Below are positions 36,840-47,440 of a stretch of DNA of 64,000 nt, in pieces. Source of the DNA: Clonostachys chloroleuca (Eukaryota > Ascomycota > Sordariomycetes > Hypocreales > Bionectriaceae); NCBI GenBank assembly GCA_037952775.1, contig JBANAY010000003.1:29140001-29204000 (forward strand), given 5' to 3'. Position numbers and translations under genes: made by a program. Below the pieces are notes generated by a model. The model saw only the letters and a program-made list of their open reading frames with translations, did no database searches and was not told where the DNA came from. Numbering within the stretch: position 1 is the first letter of the stretch; the number at the start of each line of letters is the position of its first letter.

Positions 36840-38243
36840 ATGTCTGGAGCACTCGAAGGCATCTACGAGCCCGGAGTCGTTGACCCTGGGCTCCCTGTCG
36901 CCAATAGCACTGCATCATTCTGGCACTCCAAGAGCCATCCTTTATCAGATCACCAGTCCTCCTGGCCATCTGGGCCTGTCGATGTCGTCATCATCGGGTC
37001 TGGGATTTCAGGAATGAGTATTGCTCGTACACTCGCTACCGAAGCTCCTCAACTCCGGGTCATCCTCGTGGAAGCCCGCGAGCTGTGTTCGGGCGCTACG
37101 GGACGCAATGGCGGTCACTGTAAAACGATGACTTTTGCCATGTGGGAGGAGCGCAAAGCTTCCTTCGGCATTGATGAAGCAATTCGAATTACGGAATGGG
37201 AGGACAGCCACTTGGGTGCCATGTCTACGGCTATTCGTCAAGATAACATTGACTGCGACCTTGTCCTAACGGATGGCATCGAGGCATACTATGACCAGAC
37301 TAGTTTCCAGCGTGCTGTGAAAGCACTAGAGGACATGCGCGCTCATTTACCCCAGGTCGCGGCAAAACATACTGTTCATACAGACAGTGCATTTCTGCGT
37401 GACACTCTGAAGCTATCAGATAAATGTGTCGGCGCCATCGCTATCCCTGCAGCATCAATCTGGCCATACAAATGGATCAGCTCCGTCATGGCTAATTTAG
37501 TCAAGGCTGACAAGATCAATCTTCAAACCCATACCCCGGTACACGACATAGTGGACGACGACGACAAGGACTACGCTGTCGTTAAAACATCGAGGGGTGA
37601 TATCCAGACAAAACACGTCATTCATGCAACCAATGCTTGGCTGGGCCACTTACTACCAGAGCTGCGCTCTTACATCTCTCCCGTGCGAGGCAACGTCGTC
37701 CGCTATGCACCAAACGAGAAAACAATGACTTCGGCCCTGGGCCTGGGTCCTGACTACTCTCTCTGGCTTCGTTACGGAGACAAGGACTATGACTATCTAA
37801 TTCAGCGCAAAGCGGGAGACGCTATCGTGGGCCGGGCCAACACTGGACGGAAAGCTACAGCAGACGACAGCACGACGGATATCTCCGCCATGGCGCATCT
37901 TCGCGGCTTTGCGGACGAAGCGCTGGCTTCGCCGGACCGTGGCTCGTCTGCCAACATCACGCATGCCTGGGCCGGGATTCTCGCCTTCTCCCAAGATGCC
38001 GTACCCTTTGTTGGACGACTCCCGTTTCCGGGACGAAAACACCAGTGGGTGTGCGGTGGCTATCATGCAACGGGCATGATCAAGGCCTTTCGCGCTTCGC
38101 AGCTCTGTACGCGCATGGTGATGGGTCGGGAGATCAATTATGAGTACCCCCAATCCTTCCTGGTCACGAAGAAGAGGATACACATCCTAAGACAGTCTTT
38201 GGACAGTGGGAAGATGCCAGTGTTCTATTCTGCAAAAATGTAA
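36840..38243 (+). CDS. DAO-family FAD oxidoreductase, PTS1 end (cluster 1)
   Basis: A single-exon gene for a 467-residue FAD-dependent amine/amino-acid oxidoreductase of the DAO (glycine/D-amino acid oxidase) superfamily, nearest in style to gamma-glutamylputrescine oxidases (PuuB-like). It should take electrons from a secondary amine or N-substituted amino acid. The dinucleotide-binding IIGSGISG lies at residues 51-58, and GATGRNGGH at 85-93 is the typical FAD-contacting loop. Near the C-terminus are HAWAGILAFSQDAVPFVG and GGYHATGM, the second FAD motif. The last three residues, AKM, fit the PTS1 consensus, so peroxisomal import is likely. The start is atcATGtct. Substrate is not determinable. 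The gene converges on the regulator, with 81 bp between stop codons. Confidence 0.93.
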   Translation: MSGALEGIYEPGVVDPGLPVANSTASFWHSKSHPLSDHQSSWPSGPVDVVIIGSGISGMSIARTLATEAPQLRVILVEARELCSGATGRNGGHCKTMTFAMWEERKASFGIDEAIRITEWEDSHLGAMSTAIRQDNIDCDLVLTDGIEAYYDQTSFQRAVKALEDMRAHLPQVAAKHTVHTDSAFLRDTLKLSDKCVGAIAIPAASIWPYKWISSVMANLVKADKINLQTHTPVHDIVDDDDKDYAVVKTSRGDIQTKHVIHATNAWLGHLLPELRSYISPVRGNVVRYAPNEKTMTSALGLGPDYSLWLRYGDKDYDYLIQRKAGDAIVGRANTGRKATADDSTTDISAMAHLRGFADEALASPDRGSSANITHAWAGILAFSQDAVPFVGRLPFPGRKHQWVCGGYHATGMIKAFRASQLCTRMVMGREINYEYPQSFLVTKKRIHILRQSLDSGKMPVFYSAKM

Positions 38244-38324
38244 TGATGAGATACTGTTCCATGCTACTAGTATACAGAACACCAATAAACACTTAATCCA
38301 TACACATATTCAGAAGCAATCACC

Positions 38325-40305
38325 TTACATGACAAACAACTTCTCCTCTGGTAATAAACATGCCCACTTCTCAGGTAACCCTCGACCCCAAATACGACGA
38401 AGAAAGTCAACTGCCTTCAGTAAGTTCATGAAGCCGTTCCGAGCATGGTGCCGTCGAAAAAAAGACTCAAAGTAATCCTTGTGTACATCAATCGTACAAT
38501 CAGACGCAGCTACAAAGGAAGCCCACAATAAAACATGTTCACCCGGTTGATCTTGTGGAAAGCACTGTAGCGTGTCGATGAAGGCCTGGACGCGCGCAAC
38601 TGATCGCGCCGAGACGAACGGGTCTTCGCTAGATCTTTGCGAAGGTGGTGTCTGATTAAGATAGATTTCGCGTGCCTGGTGGATTAGACTGATGGCTGTG
38701 GTGATGACCTGTTGATGTTTTGGCTGTTGCTGTGCGCAGTAGTTGAGACATTCAAACACTTGCATCATGCGGACAGGTGACTGCATCGTTTGCAGTCCAT
38801 TCTCCTGGCTGATCAGTGGTGCTGCGTAGACAAAGAGCCTAGTAGACAAAGTTAGTCACCCCATACACAGCGCCAAATGGAGCAGAGGGGGGCAGGAGGA
38901 CATACTTGTGAATTTGGCGAACCAAGAACGCTGCTAAATCGCATTGTCCCAGGCCTTGCTCTCCTCCTAGCGCGTCAAAAGCGGACTGCAGCATGCGGAA
39001 CAAAATCGGAAAATCTTGATCGCCTGTCACCATAGAACTCGTCAACAGGACCATGATGGTGACGAGAATTGGGAGCTGACTGGCGCCATCGTAAGACATA
39101 AGCTGCCGAGAGTGAAGTCCCTTAATAGCACGTGCGTAGAGGTGACGAGGGTTCAGACCCGGACCTGGGAATTGCCACTGGGACACAGCGTCCTCAGCAG
39201 ATGGGCAGCGCGAGTTGATGGAAGAGAGGCACAGATGGAAACACGAAACGGCCAGAATAGCGTCTCGCACCAAGGAGTCGGTTCGTGCCATGGGTAGAAT
39301 AAGATATCTCCAGCCATTGTGTGGACCGTCCAGAATCATCATTTCTGGCGCGATGTGCCGGGAGACTAGTTGTAAGGAACCGTCAGTCTTCATACAAACC
39401 CCGAGCCACAATCCCTGAATTAATTCAACTTTCATAAATGACTCACAGTAAAGAAGCATAAACTCGTTGGCCGAATCAAGGCCTTCTGGAGAAGGCGGGA
39501 AACGGGGAGGGCTGAGTAGAGTTTCTGTAGCTTTCATATATCTACTCTCCGATGACACTTCGTTTCTCGACGGGTCATTTGTTTGATCAGGCCACTGGGG
39601 TAACAGTAATGGCATCAAATCTAATGTTAAGTCCGGTGCGTTCGTTTCAGGGTCTATGGTCGGCATGAGCTCCAGTAATTCGTCATTAATTGTGGTCCAA
39701 TCCAGAAACGTCAGGGACACCGTGGAAGAAGCGACTGTTTCCCCGGCCGAATCAGGTCGTAGATTTGGTGCAAAGTCGAAAGAATAAGGTATGTCTTCTG
39801 CGCCGCATGGTGTCCACAAGTCATGAGTGAATGCATCTTGGTGTAGTGTGCATGCTGCGGAAGTAGAAGTGGTGGCAGCAGCATCTTTTGTAACAGTACT
39901 AGTAGCAGTGGCAGTATTCGACTTTCTGTTGGACAAATGTTCAGTATCTGATTCAAGCCTGAAACCCCATCGTAACTCACTCATGTCTCTCATTATCATC
40001 ATCTTCATCTTCATCATCAAAAACAGCTTGCATAGTCTTGCCGGCCCATTTACCCCTGGAAGCTACTCCGTGAGCGAATCGATGGCGGACCCCGAAGCCG
40101 CTGCACTCAAGGCCCTTTTTCTGGCATTTGCGGCAATGTGGTTTTGTACGATCGCATCGAATCCGCCGTTTCATACATTCAAAGCAATCTGGTTGCCGGC
40201 TCAATCGAATCAGTACATAGTTGCATGTTTTAATAAATATGGATGATTAGCTCACTCACCCCGGATTTTAGGAACGTGGCGTTGGGTTTGGCCTGGGACC
40301 GACAT
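38325..40305 (-). CDS. Zn2Cys6 transcription factor (cluster 1)
   Basis: Nuclear binuclear-zinc regulator, probably controlling this cluster. Five exons on the minus strand, 40305-40260, 40188-39981, 39925-39447, 39365-38906 and 38838-38325, give 568 residues. The first exon provides the ATG; an in-frame TTG at 40204 is not a real start. The DNA-binding knot has Cys17, 20, 27, 34, 37 and 44 (CxxC-x6-C-x6-CxxC-x6-C), then a basic stretch and an acidic run (DDEDEDDD). The rest looks like the Fungal_trans_2 domain: NEFMLLY, then after splicing FSRHIAPEMM, then WRYLILPMA. Intron 3 (39366-39446) is 81 bp with no stop, so a longer read-through protein is possible. Splicing it restores the family motif. 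Confidence 0.9.
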
Positions 40306-41150
40306 GAAACAAGTAATGAAATGCAATTGCGTCGTAGGATGTAAGACGGTGCGTGGGGCAGATAATTGCCAATGTGACGATAAGTAAGAAGCGCCTATAC
40401 TTGGTTGGGCACTCAACAGAATAGGAAAAGAAAGAAAGAAAAAAAACGCCGGATTGCTTCAGTTTGGAGGGAGATATCTCACACAGTGCGTTATTAATTG
40501 TGGGGCCTGTGTAGGTTCTCCATTGTGATCGTATCTCTGAGTGGAGCTACCCCGCACTTCAAGTGCTTTGCCCAATTTCAATCTTAACAAAGCTGCCAGC
40601 CTGACTTCTAATACAGCCCGTCCATTTTTTTTATTTTTTTTCACTGGCTATGGCCAGTTTGCCGAGCCTACCTTCTGCGACACGGCGTGTATCGCGTTCA
40701 CGCGGTAAACAGCACGGCGAACCCCTTTTCACCTCCAAGATGAGAGAAGTGAGGAAAGCTAAAGGGGAGGCGAGGTCGTTGGACGAATCTGAATCTGACC
40801 ATGAGATCTCCGAAGGTCCCTTACCACAATCAGTCAGTCCGCGACGTGCCCTTTTGCTCATCTAATCGGACAGGTTCGAAGGTTTTACATCAGCTGTTCA
40901 ATCGCAGAGTCGTCCTTCAAACCGAGACTACAGACGTAGCGTATTGGCTGATTTGCATACGCCCATGTCTTGATACGGGGGTAATGGTATCGCCCCGCCC
41001 CTCCACTACCACCGCCCTATTGGTGTACAACTGCTCCATAACCAGAATGGTCTGTTCCCACCTTAGTAATACAATAATGCCAAGCCACACCGCCCTGCTT
41101 CTCATACTCTGTCATGATAACCCTGCTCGTCCCCTTGTGCCCAAACCGAG
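40306..41150. other. intergenic, upstream of regulator 1
   Basis: Presumed promoter of the minus-strand regulator, followed by unassigned DNA. Open plus-strand frames at 40650-40865 and 40801-41304 have no recognisable motif. A pyrimidine- and A-rich run lies near 40435-40640. No RNA gene seen. Confidence 0.45.
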
Positions 41151-41499
41151 ATGGCGTACTCTAAATCTGAGAGGAAACGTGTCTTCCTTGCTTGGCGCAG
41201 GGTGTTTTCGTCGCAAGGTAATTACGCTGTACGGAAGTCGAAAGCTATTCGCGCCGTTATTGAACGATATAGCCAATCAGCGCTTTTGTATCAACCGAAT
41301 CTAGTCGCCGTGCTAAGTCTCTGCTAGAGGACAACGCCTTCAGAGGCGAGATCTACGCACGGGAATTATTTCCCGAACTTTATCCCCAGACGGAGGCGAC
41401 GGAGGCTACTAGCTCTCGTCCTCGTTCATCTTTCGGGATGGAAGTACCAGAAAAAGAGCTACTAGACTCCTTCAAGAAGTATTTCAGTCCTCCCATGCA
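41151..41499 (+). pseudogene. possible 5' part of the broken BTB gene, unrecognised
   Basis: Two plus-strand pieces have protein-like composition. One starts ATGGCGTACTC at 41151, is lysine/arginine-rich and stays open to about 41280. The other, in another frame from about 41300, reads RRAKSLLEDNAFRGEIYARE and ends with a stop directly at 41501. They may be the degraded N-terminus of the BTB gene or a separate dead gene. No domain was recognised. Confidence 0.3.
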
Positions 41500-42463
41500 A
41501 TGATACTCGCTAGTATTTATTCTAGTGGGCAGTACTCGGATTTCACAATTACCTGCAAGGGAAAACGCTTCCAAGTACATAAAGCTATTGTATGTCCCCG
41601 GTCTGGGTTCTTCGCTGCAGCTCTTCGTACGGCCTTCAAGGTTGGTTCAACTTGTCAACCCTGCTACGATTCCTAACGTTGTTTGTGTAGGAGGCATGTG
41701 AAGGAATAGTCGACCTTGCAAGTGATGGCCTTGATATTGTCGAGATAATGATTCACTACTTTACCATCTTGATTACGAACTTCTACCACAACGGCGTCAC
41801 GCGGACACTGGAACCAACGAATTGGAGCAACCACGTTGTCTGTCAACACATGCTAAAGTTTATTCTCTTGCAGAGAAGTATACTATCGCTGGTCTTAAAG
41901 CTCTTACACTCGAGAAATTCAAAGCAGCGACTTCAAAGCACTGGGAAAACACGATCTCCCCGGAGCTGCCAAAGAGGCTTATGTATCTACTATGGAGACG
42001 GACCGAGAATTGAAGAATGCTGTGGTTAGGGCGTTCTATGCACGCTCTAAGTTGTTAGAGCATGAGGAGGTGCAGGCAGTTTTTCAAGAGCTGCATGCAC
42101 TCACCTATGATCTCTTAATGTACGTATCCTTGGAGAAAAGGTCATTTTGAACTGCACTACTAGCGGGGTGTAGTATGTCTGATAGTCTTGGACGATGGGA
42201 TTTTGGTACCCGGGCAACACCGCATGATGGTTATATTATTTCATATCTTCGGAAGTTAACGTGAAGCTTTGAAGGAAAGATATCCACTATAATGTACATT
42301 GATCTGCAGGTACAACCTAGGTCCGTGGCGAGGTCGACGTGGTGGTTTCCAGGATGTCGTGTGGAAGAAGCTTCTAAGGTGGCACGATGCCGAGCATCAG
42401 TTGTACGCCGACATGGCGGACGATTCGATAGCCTTAGATAGCAGCGACTTTTCCATAGAATAG
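41500..42463 (+). pseudogene. BTB/POZ domain gene broken by two frameshifts
   Basis: Fungal BTB/POZ proteins are typically adaptors or uncharacterised; this one cannot give a full product as read. From 41500 the frame gives SGQYSDFTITCKGKRFQVHK and GFFAAALRTAFK, the classical BTB core. A 50 bp intron (41641-41690) follows, then EACEGIVDLASD. At about 41760-41764 a base is missing and the frame shifts to YHLDYELLPQ and HAKVYSLAEKY, then GLKALTLEKFKAA. At about 41950-41953 a second missing base shifts it again, to DLPGAAKEAYVSTMETDREL and ELHALTYDLL. Two further introns are plausible (42120-42173, and one between about 42256 and 42309), ending at a TAG at 42461. Both breaks look like single-base deletions, so sequence error should be excluded. 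Confidence 0.75.
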
Positions 42464-42485
42464 GGTGACTGTAGATGAGTCATTG

Positions 42486-42800
42486 TCCGAGGATAGGTTG
42501 ATCCCAAAACATGGCCTCTCATAGCCTGAATGTTTATCAGGCTCGTTATCAGGGCACATCACTAGATTTGATAGGCCTAAATTGAGGACTCGAGACCTAA
42601 AACTTAGTCATCAGTATTCATAATAGAATTCGCTGGAACGTTCCTAATCAGGTGAAACTCTTTACATTCCTACGGCACAATTTCCTTCTTTGGGAAAAAA
42701 ATCTTATGTTTTAATGCTTAATTTATGGCTTATCTTGAGGCTGTGCCGAATGATATAGGAGAGATCTCTGCCCTCAGCTACAGCTACAGGGTAAGCCTAG
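42486..42800 (+). repeat. less mutated copy of the segment at 25863-26275
   Basis: Starting ccgaggata and ending with agatctctgccctcagct, this near-normal-composition stretch is the counterpart of a RIP-altered copy in the large AT block. No coding frame was recognised, so it may be a non-coding piece of a dispersed repeat or a segmental duplicate. Confidence 0.6.
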
Positions 42801-43389
42801 CTTATTATATTCTGGCGTCCTTCTTTATCTCCTCTCTACTATTTGTTATTTTGTTTGTAAAAAAAAGAAAAATACACCGGTAGTATATTCTATTATCATA
42901 ATACAACATATATCTGTAGAATACCAGTACCTAACTCTTGCAGCGTTACTTACGAGGCTAAAGCAAAGGCAGTACAGCAGAATTATTATATCAATACTCA
43001 GGACTACTGAATACAGCAACCCGGCTCCTCAGTGGCTGTCAACATACCCTAACAACTAGCCATCTTACTTTACCACTCGCCCCTTTCCCCTTCAATTATA
43101 GTAGAGGAGTTATAGTATAAATTGTAGTCTTATCTATTAGATCAGATGATGGGTATTTTACTACGGCCCCTTATCTATCTGATAAATAAGTCCTACGGAC
43201 GTGGGCTATCAACAGTTATATTAACTGCGCCAACTCGACGTACTAAAGTAGCTCCTATAGCTCAATCAGCAACTGGTATGGTTCTAGGAGGTTCTTGGGC
43301 CCTAATATATCTTAGGGCTGGCTATCTGCTCGGGAGGCTAATCTTGACCGGTTATTGTATTATACGCAAGAGATTAGCATTGATGTGAT
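42801..43389. other. intergenic, edge of second AT block
   Basis: Mixed composition with poly-A runs near 42860. An 80-codon plus frame at 43146-43388 is open but unrecognised and has no family motif. Nothing else is supportable here. Confidence 0.4.
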
Positions 43390-43984
43390 GAATATATGGT
43401 TATTTAGCCTTCTGTTTTTATCACCCGCGCCTCCTCCTTAATTTCGAGGTATAGTATAGAGATAGCAGAACGAAGGTCTTAGTGAGGAAGGTATAGCTAC
43501 TGAGATATATTATATTATTATATAGAATACCTCCTTACTACTTGCTTAAGGTATTTTTATATAATTACTAGTATTACTATCCTGTATTATTAGTAAGCTT
43601 AGTTTCTACCCAGCGGATATAAATATCTCCTAGTTACTAGATATTAGGAAGATTAACCTTTATCTATTACTACTAGTTTATATATAAGCTATAGTATATT
43701 AGAAGGAATATACTATCTATATCTTATAACTTAGCAGCTTTATAATCAAGTTAATAGTAGAGTAACTAAATATATACTCAGAAATAAAGAGTCAGCCTAG
43801 ATTTTAAATAGATAGAGAAACTAAGATCCTGAAATAGAATAATATATAGTACTTTAACCTGTAGTAATAATATAAGGAAATAGTAGTAAGTATTTTATTA
43901 TATATAGACCAAGATTTAGATTATTTATAAAAGTACTTATAAGTAAAATAAGCTAGCCCCTAAGTACAGCTACAGCTTAGTTAA

Positions 43985-44460
43985 CCTCAGTCGACCTCAG
44001 TCCAGTACAGTTCTAGCTCAGTCGAGGCTCAGACCTAGCTCAGATTATATAACCATTGATCAGTTTCAAGAATGGAAGTAGCCTTTGGTGAGATTGTTTT
44101 GTAGGATAGTATTTGGCTGCTGAATCCTGCGTTGCTAGAGGAGAGGCCCCAGCCTGGGCAAGACATCCTAGTCGTGCTTACGGATGAGTTCGGGTTCACA
44201 TCGAAGACCGTATTCGACAGTGCTACTGCGATAAGAAAGGAGCCTACACTATAAAAAGAAAAGGCCGAGCTGGGAAAGCGGCGAATCCCGTTCAGCAGCA
44301 GCCCGGAATCTTCACCAACCCAACGCATCAAGAATACCTCATCCGGTAAAAGAACGAATAACAGGGGGGCAATAGCCGCGAACGAGGCTTCCATCCCTAT
44401 TGATCCACAGCTTGCACAGGGCCTCGTACATAGCGAGACAGGATCTATACCTATAGCAGG
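43985..44460. other. GC-normal island inside the AT block
   Basis: A sharply bounded island of ordinary composition. Both strands read open: minus 44035-44394 (119 codons), and the plus strand from about 44118, with protein-like strings such as QPGQDILVVLTDEFGFTSK and an NRGAIAANEASIP end, interrupted by one TAA. The plus reading looks more like a real protein. I do not recognise either. It may be a captured gene fragment or unmutated spacer of an element, with a ctcag-rich segment at its left edge. Confidence 0.4.
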
Positions 44461-44576
44461 TTAGTATTCAATATAGTATCTATAAAGGACTTTACAGAGA
44501 TTTAAAATAAGCAAGGGACTGATCTAGTAACAGAGACTTTATAGAGGCTGAATAAGAAGAAGGAGATATAACTACT

Positions 44577-44815
44577 TATAACGGTTGGGTAACTTATACT
44601 GGACGGGGGTCTAGGGTAGATCAGGATATAGCTAATCAGAGTATTATTCAGAGTAGTATAATCAGATTATTATAAGCTATATAATATAAGTTACTATTAA
44701 TATATAAATATTATAGAGCTAGTTCTAATAGAGATATAGATAATATTATTAATAACTATCTAAAGAAGTATTATACTATAGAAATAAAAATATATATATA
44801 TATACTAATATATTT
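44577..44815 (+). repeat. best-preserved copy of the Gypsy-family LTR (partial)
   Basis: Begins tataacggttgggtaac and keeps ggacgggggtctagggtag, positions mutated in every other copy. It covers about the first 240 bp of the 363 bp LTR and has the gctagttctaatagag variant also seen at 24480. It is useful as the near-ancestral reference for direction of mutation. Confidence 0.75.
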
Positions 44816-45084
44816 ACTAAGGTCTTTATAAAGCTCTTTATTTAGAATTTTACTTAATTAAAGTAAAGTTACTTTTATTAGTTAGTAAGATAGATTAATA
44901 CTATTTATCTTATATATAACTTTCTATAGCTTAGAGATAGTCTTTATTTATAATACTTAAATATTTTTATTTTATTAACTTTAATTATCTAAATTATTTC
45001 TCTTTCTTAAGATAATTATAATATTAATATTATATATTATTATAACTTCTTATATTAATTTTAATTATTTTAAAAAGTTAAGAT

Positions 45085-45595
45085 CTTTAGTATAGGGTAG
45101 ATTAACTATAAGATAAATTGATTCTAGGATAGATAAAGCCTATAGGATAGGCTAAGAGATACTAGGTATAATAGAGAGAATAATAATAGCTAGATATATT
45201 TAGAATATAGAGGAAAAGTAATATATTACTTTACTAAAGCTTGAAGAATTCCAGCTTTAGTTCTGTGCTCAAGGGTATCTTATATAGGCCTTCGTTTCTA
45301 GGTCCTAACCCTTAGGTAGAGCCAGCTTAACTAATTATCCCCGGCAGATCTTCGGTACTTATACAAGCAGCCTATACTTATATATTATACTAGAGAGATT
45401 ATTTAAAAAGATATAGTAGAAGATATAAGCTCTAAGAGAGAAAATAAAGCTTTATTAGCTATAGGGTAGTTAAGAAGATAAACTATAAGATAGATAAAAG
45501 AGTATATTAGTAACTTATAGAATCTCTATCTAGTAGAAAGAAAGCTCTATATTTATAAATATTTTTAGATTATAAAAGCTATTATAAGCCCCTAG
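45085..45595 (-). repeat. inverted Copia LTR fragment split by an insertion
   Basis: 45085-45180 and 45395-45595 read, on the minus strand, as the last part of the Copia LTR (for example the complement of ctatagctaatagagcttta). Between them, 45181-45394 is an unrelated stretch of more normal composition (tagttctgtgctcaagg, cccggcagatcttcgg). The LTR was therefore interrupted by about 210 bp of other DNA. Confidence 0.65.
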
Positions 45596-45839
45596 TATAT
45601 ATATATATTTATTTTACCAGATAGAATACTCTTTTAGATAGTTATTAATAAAGTTACCTACTTATAGTAATATTATCTATATATTCATTATTACTAGCTC
45701 TATAATACTTATATATTAATAGTAACTTATATTATATAGCTATATAATAACCTGATTATACTACTTAGAATAATACTCTGATTAGTTTAACCCCGATCTA
45801 CCCTAGACCCTGTTCAGTATAAGTTATCTAACTATTATA
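45595..45839 (-). repeat. inverted partial Gypsy-family LTR
   Basis: Reverse complement of the LTR start: it ends gttatctaactattata, the complement of tataatagttagataac. It contains the complements of the conserved middle, such as cttatattatatagc. It is inserted exactly between inverted Copia LTR sequence and forward Copia sequence. Confidence 0.75.
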
Positions 45840-45842
45840 CTA

Positions 45843-46935
45843 ATACTTTAAACTAGGTCTAATATAGCTTTTTTAGTATAATAACTAGCCTAGGCTATAT
45901 ATAAGCCCTATAAAATCTATCTTAAAACTATTAAAAAGCTTCTATAATATCTAAAAGATATTAAAAGCCTAGCTATAATCTATTTACTAAATAAACCTCT
46001 AGAAAGCTATTATAATAGTAATTTTATAGAGGATAAATCTACTAGTAAATCTATCTATAGGTATCTCTTTAAGCTAGCTAGAGGCTCTATTAGTTAGAAA
46101 GCTAAGAAAATAACTATTATAGCTCTCTCTACTATAGAGGCTAAAGCAGATAGTTTTATAGAGGCTCTTAGAGAGTTATAATAGCTAATAGAGCTCTATA
46201 AAAAGCTAAACTAGCTTCTAAAGATCTCTATAACTATCTATTATAATAATTAGGATTATATAGCTACTAGTAATAACTCTATTCTATATATTAGAACTAA
46301 GTATATATTACTAAAGTTCTACTATAATAGAGTTTAAATTATAGAGGATTTAATAAGCTTTAGCTATCTAGAAACTAAGGCTATACCTACTAATAGGCTA
46401 ATTAAACTACTAACTATATCTTTTTAATAGATCTTTAGAGAGCTACTAGATATAAAAGAGTATTATAAAGATCTAATCTAGTTATTTCCTTTAGAAGGAG
46501 TATTAAGATTTATCCTATAGACTATAGAGTAAATTAAAATTACTTTATATTAGAAGACTTTATATTTATTATAATATCTATATTAATAGTTTTATATCTC
46601 TCTATATAAGAACCTTATAGTAGTTATAAGCTTATATTATAGAAGAAAATATATTATCTTTAGAGCCCTTATAGTCTAAAAATATCTATAAGTATAGAGC
46701 TTCCTCCCTACTAGATAGAGATTCTATAAGTTACTAATATATTCTTTTATCTACCCTATAGTCTATTTTTTTAGCTACCCTATAGCTAATAGAGCTTTAT
46801 TTCTCTCTTAGAGTCTATACTTTCTACTATACCTTTTCGAATAATCTCTCTAGTATCTCTTAGCCTACCCTGTAGATTTTATTTACCCTAGACTTAACTT
46901 ACTCTATAGTTAGTCTACCCTATACCAGAGACCTT
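45843..46935 (+). mobile_element. truncated Copia 3' end with internally deleted LTR
   Basis: Follows 22378-23027 of the complete Copia element (RNase H region, including the complement of every landmark up to the purine tract), then an LTR from 46507. Compared with the full LTR it lacks roughly 300 bp near its left part, jumping from ttactttatatta to agactttatattta. It is more RIP-mutated than the full element. The 5' two-thirds of the element are absent. Confidence 0.82.
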
Positions 46936-47440
46936 AACCTTTTAAAAAACTTTACCCTATCTATAGATACTAATTAATTATATACTCTATTCTAAAGTAA
47001 TTATAATTAAGTAAACTGCTCTAGTTCTAAATTCTAGTGAGTAACTATCTATCTAGATATTTATTATATTAATATAATTAATAACTTTAATAAAAAATAT
47101 TTATTTTTACTTTTTTAAGATTTATTTACTAATTTTAAATTACTAGTCTATAGTATATATATTTTACTATATTTTTCTTTCTAAATTATATTAAAAAGCT
47201 AGCAGCTTAATATTTATTAGAACTAAGGTATTATATAATATAATATACTTAGTAAGAGTTAAGATTAGTTTACTATAAATATATCTTTTTTTCTAAATTA
47301 AAAAAATATTAAGCTTAAAGGAGAAATATATACTAATTTATATATTTATTCCCTCTAGAAGTACTAGATTAATAGAACTTAAATAAATATAAAAAAATAA
47401 TTTCTGCCTATTTAATATATAAAATCTAATAATATTCACC

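Larger units (their letters stand above)
43390..47440. repeat. second RIP-degraded AT-rich block
   Basis: About 4 kb of AT- and TpA-rich DNA with normal DNA on either side, separating the two amine clusters. It is built from LTR copies and a truncated Copia end (separate entries), plus a GC-normal island near 44.0-44.46 kb. The remainder (43390-43980, 44816-45085, 46936-47440) shows no readable feature. Confidence 0.88.

Noticed and set aside
40202..40204. In-frame TTG as start of the cluster 1 regulator
   Set aside because: A proper ATG exon at 40305-40260 with a GT-AG intron joins in phase and gives a normal Zn2Cys6 N-terminus.
40868..40882. ggttcgaa resembling a tRNA B box
   Set aside because: No matching A box, acceptor stem or cloverleaf could be formed around it.
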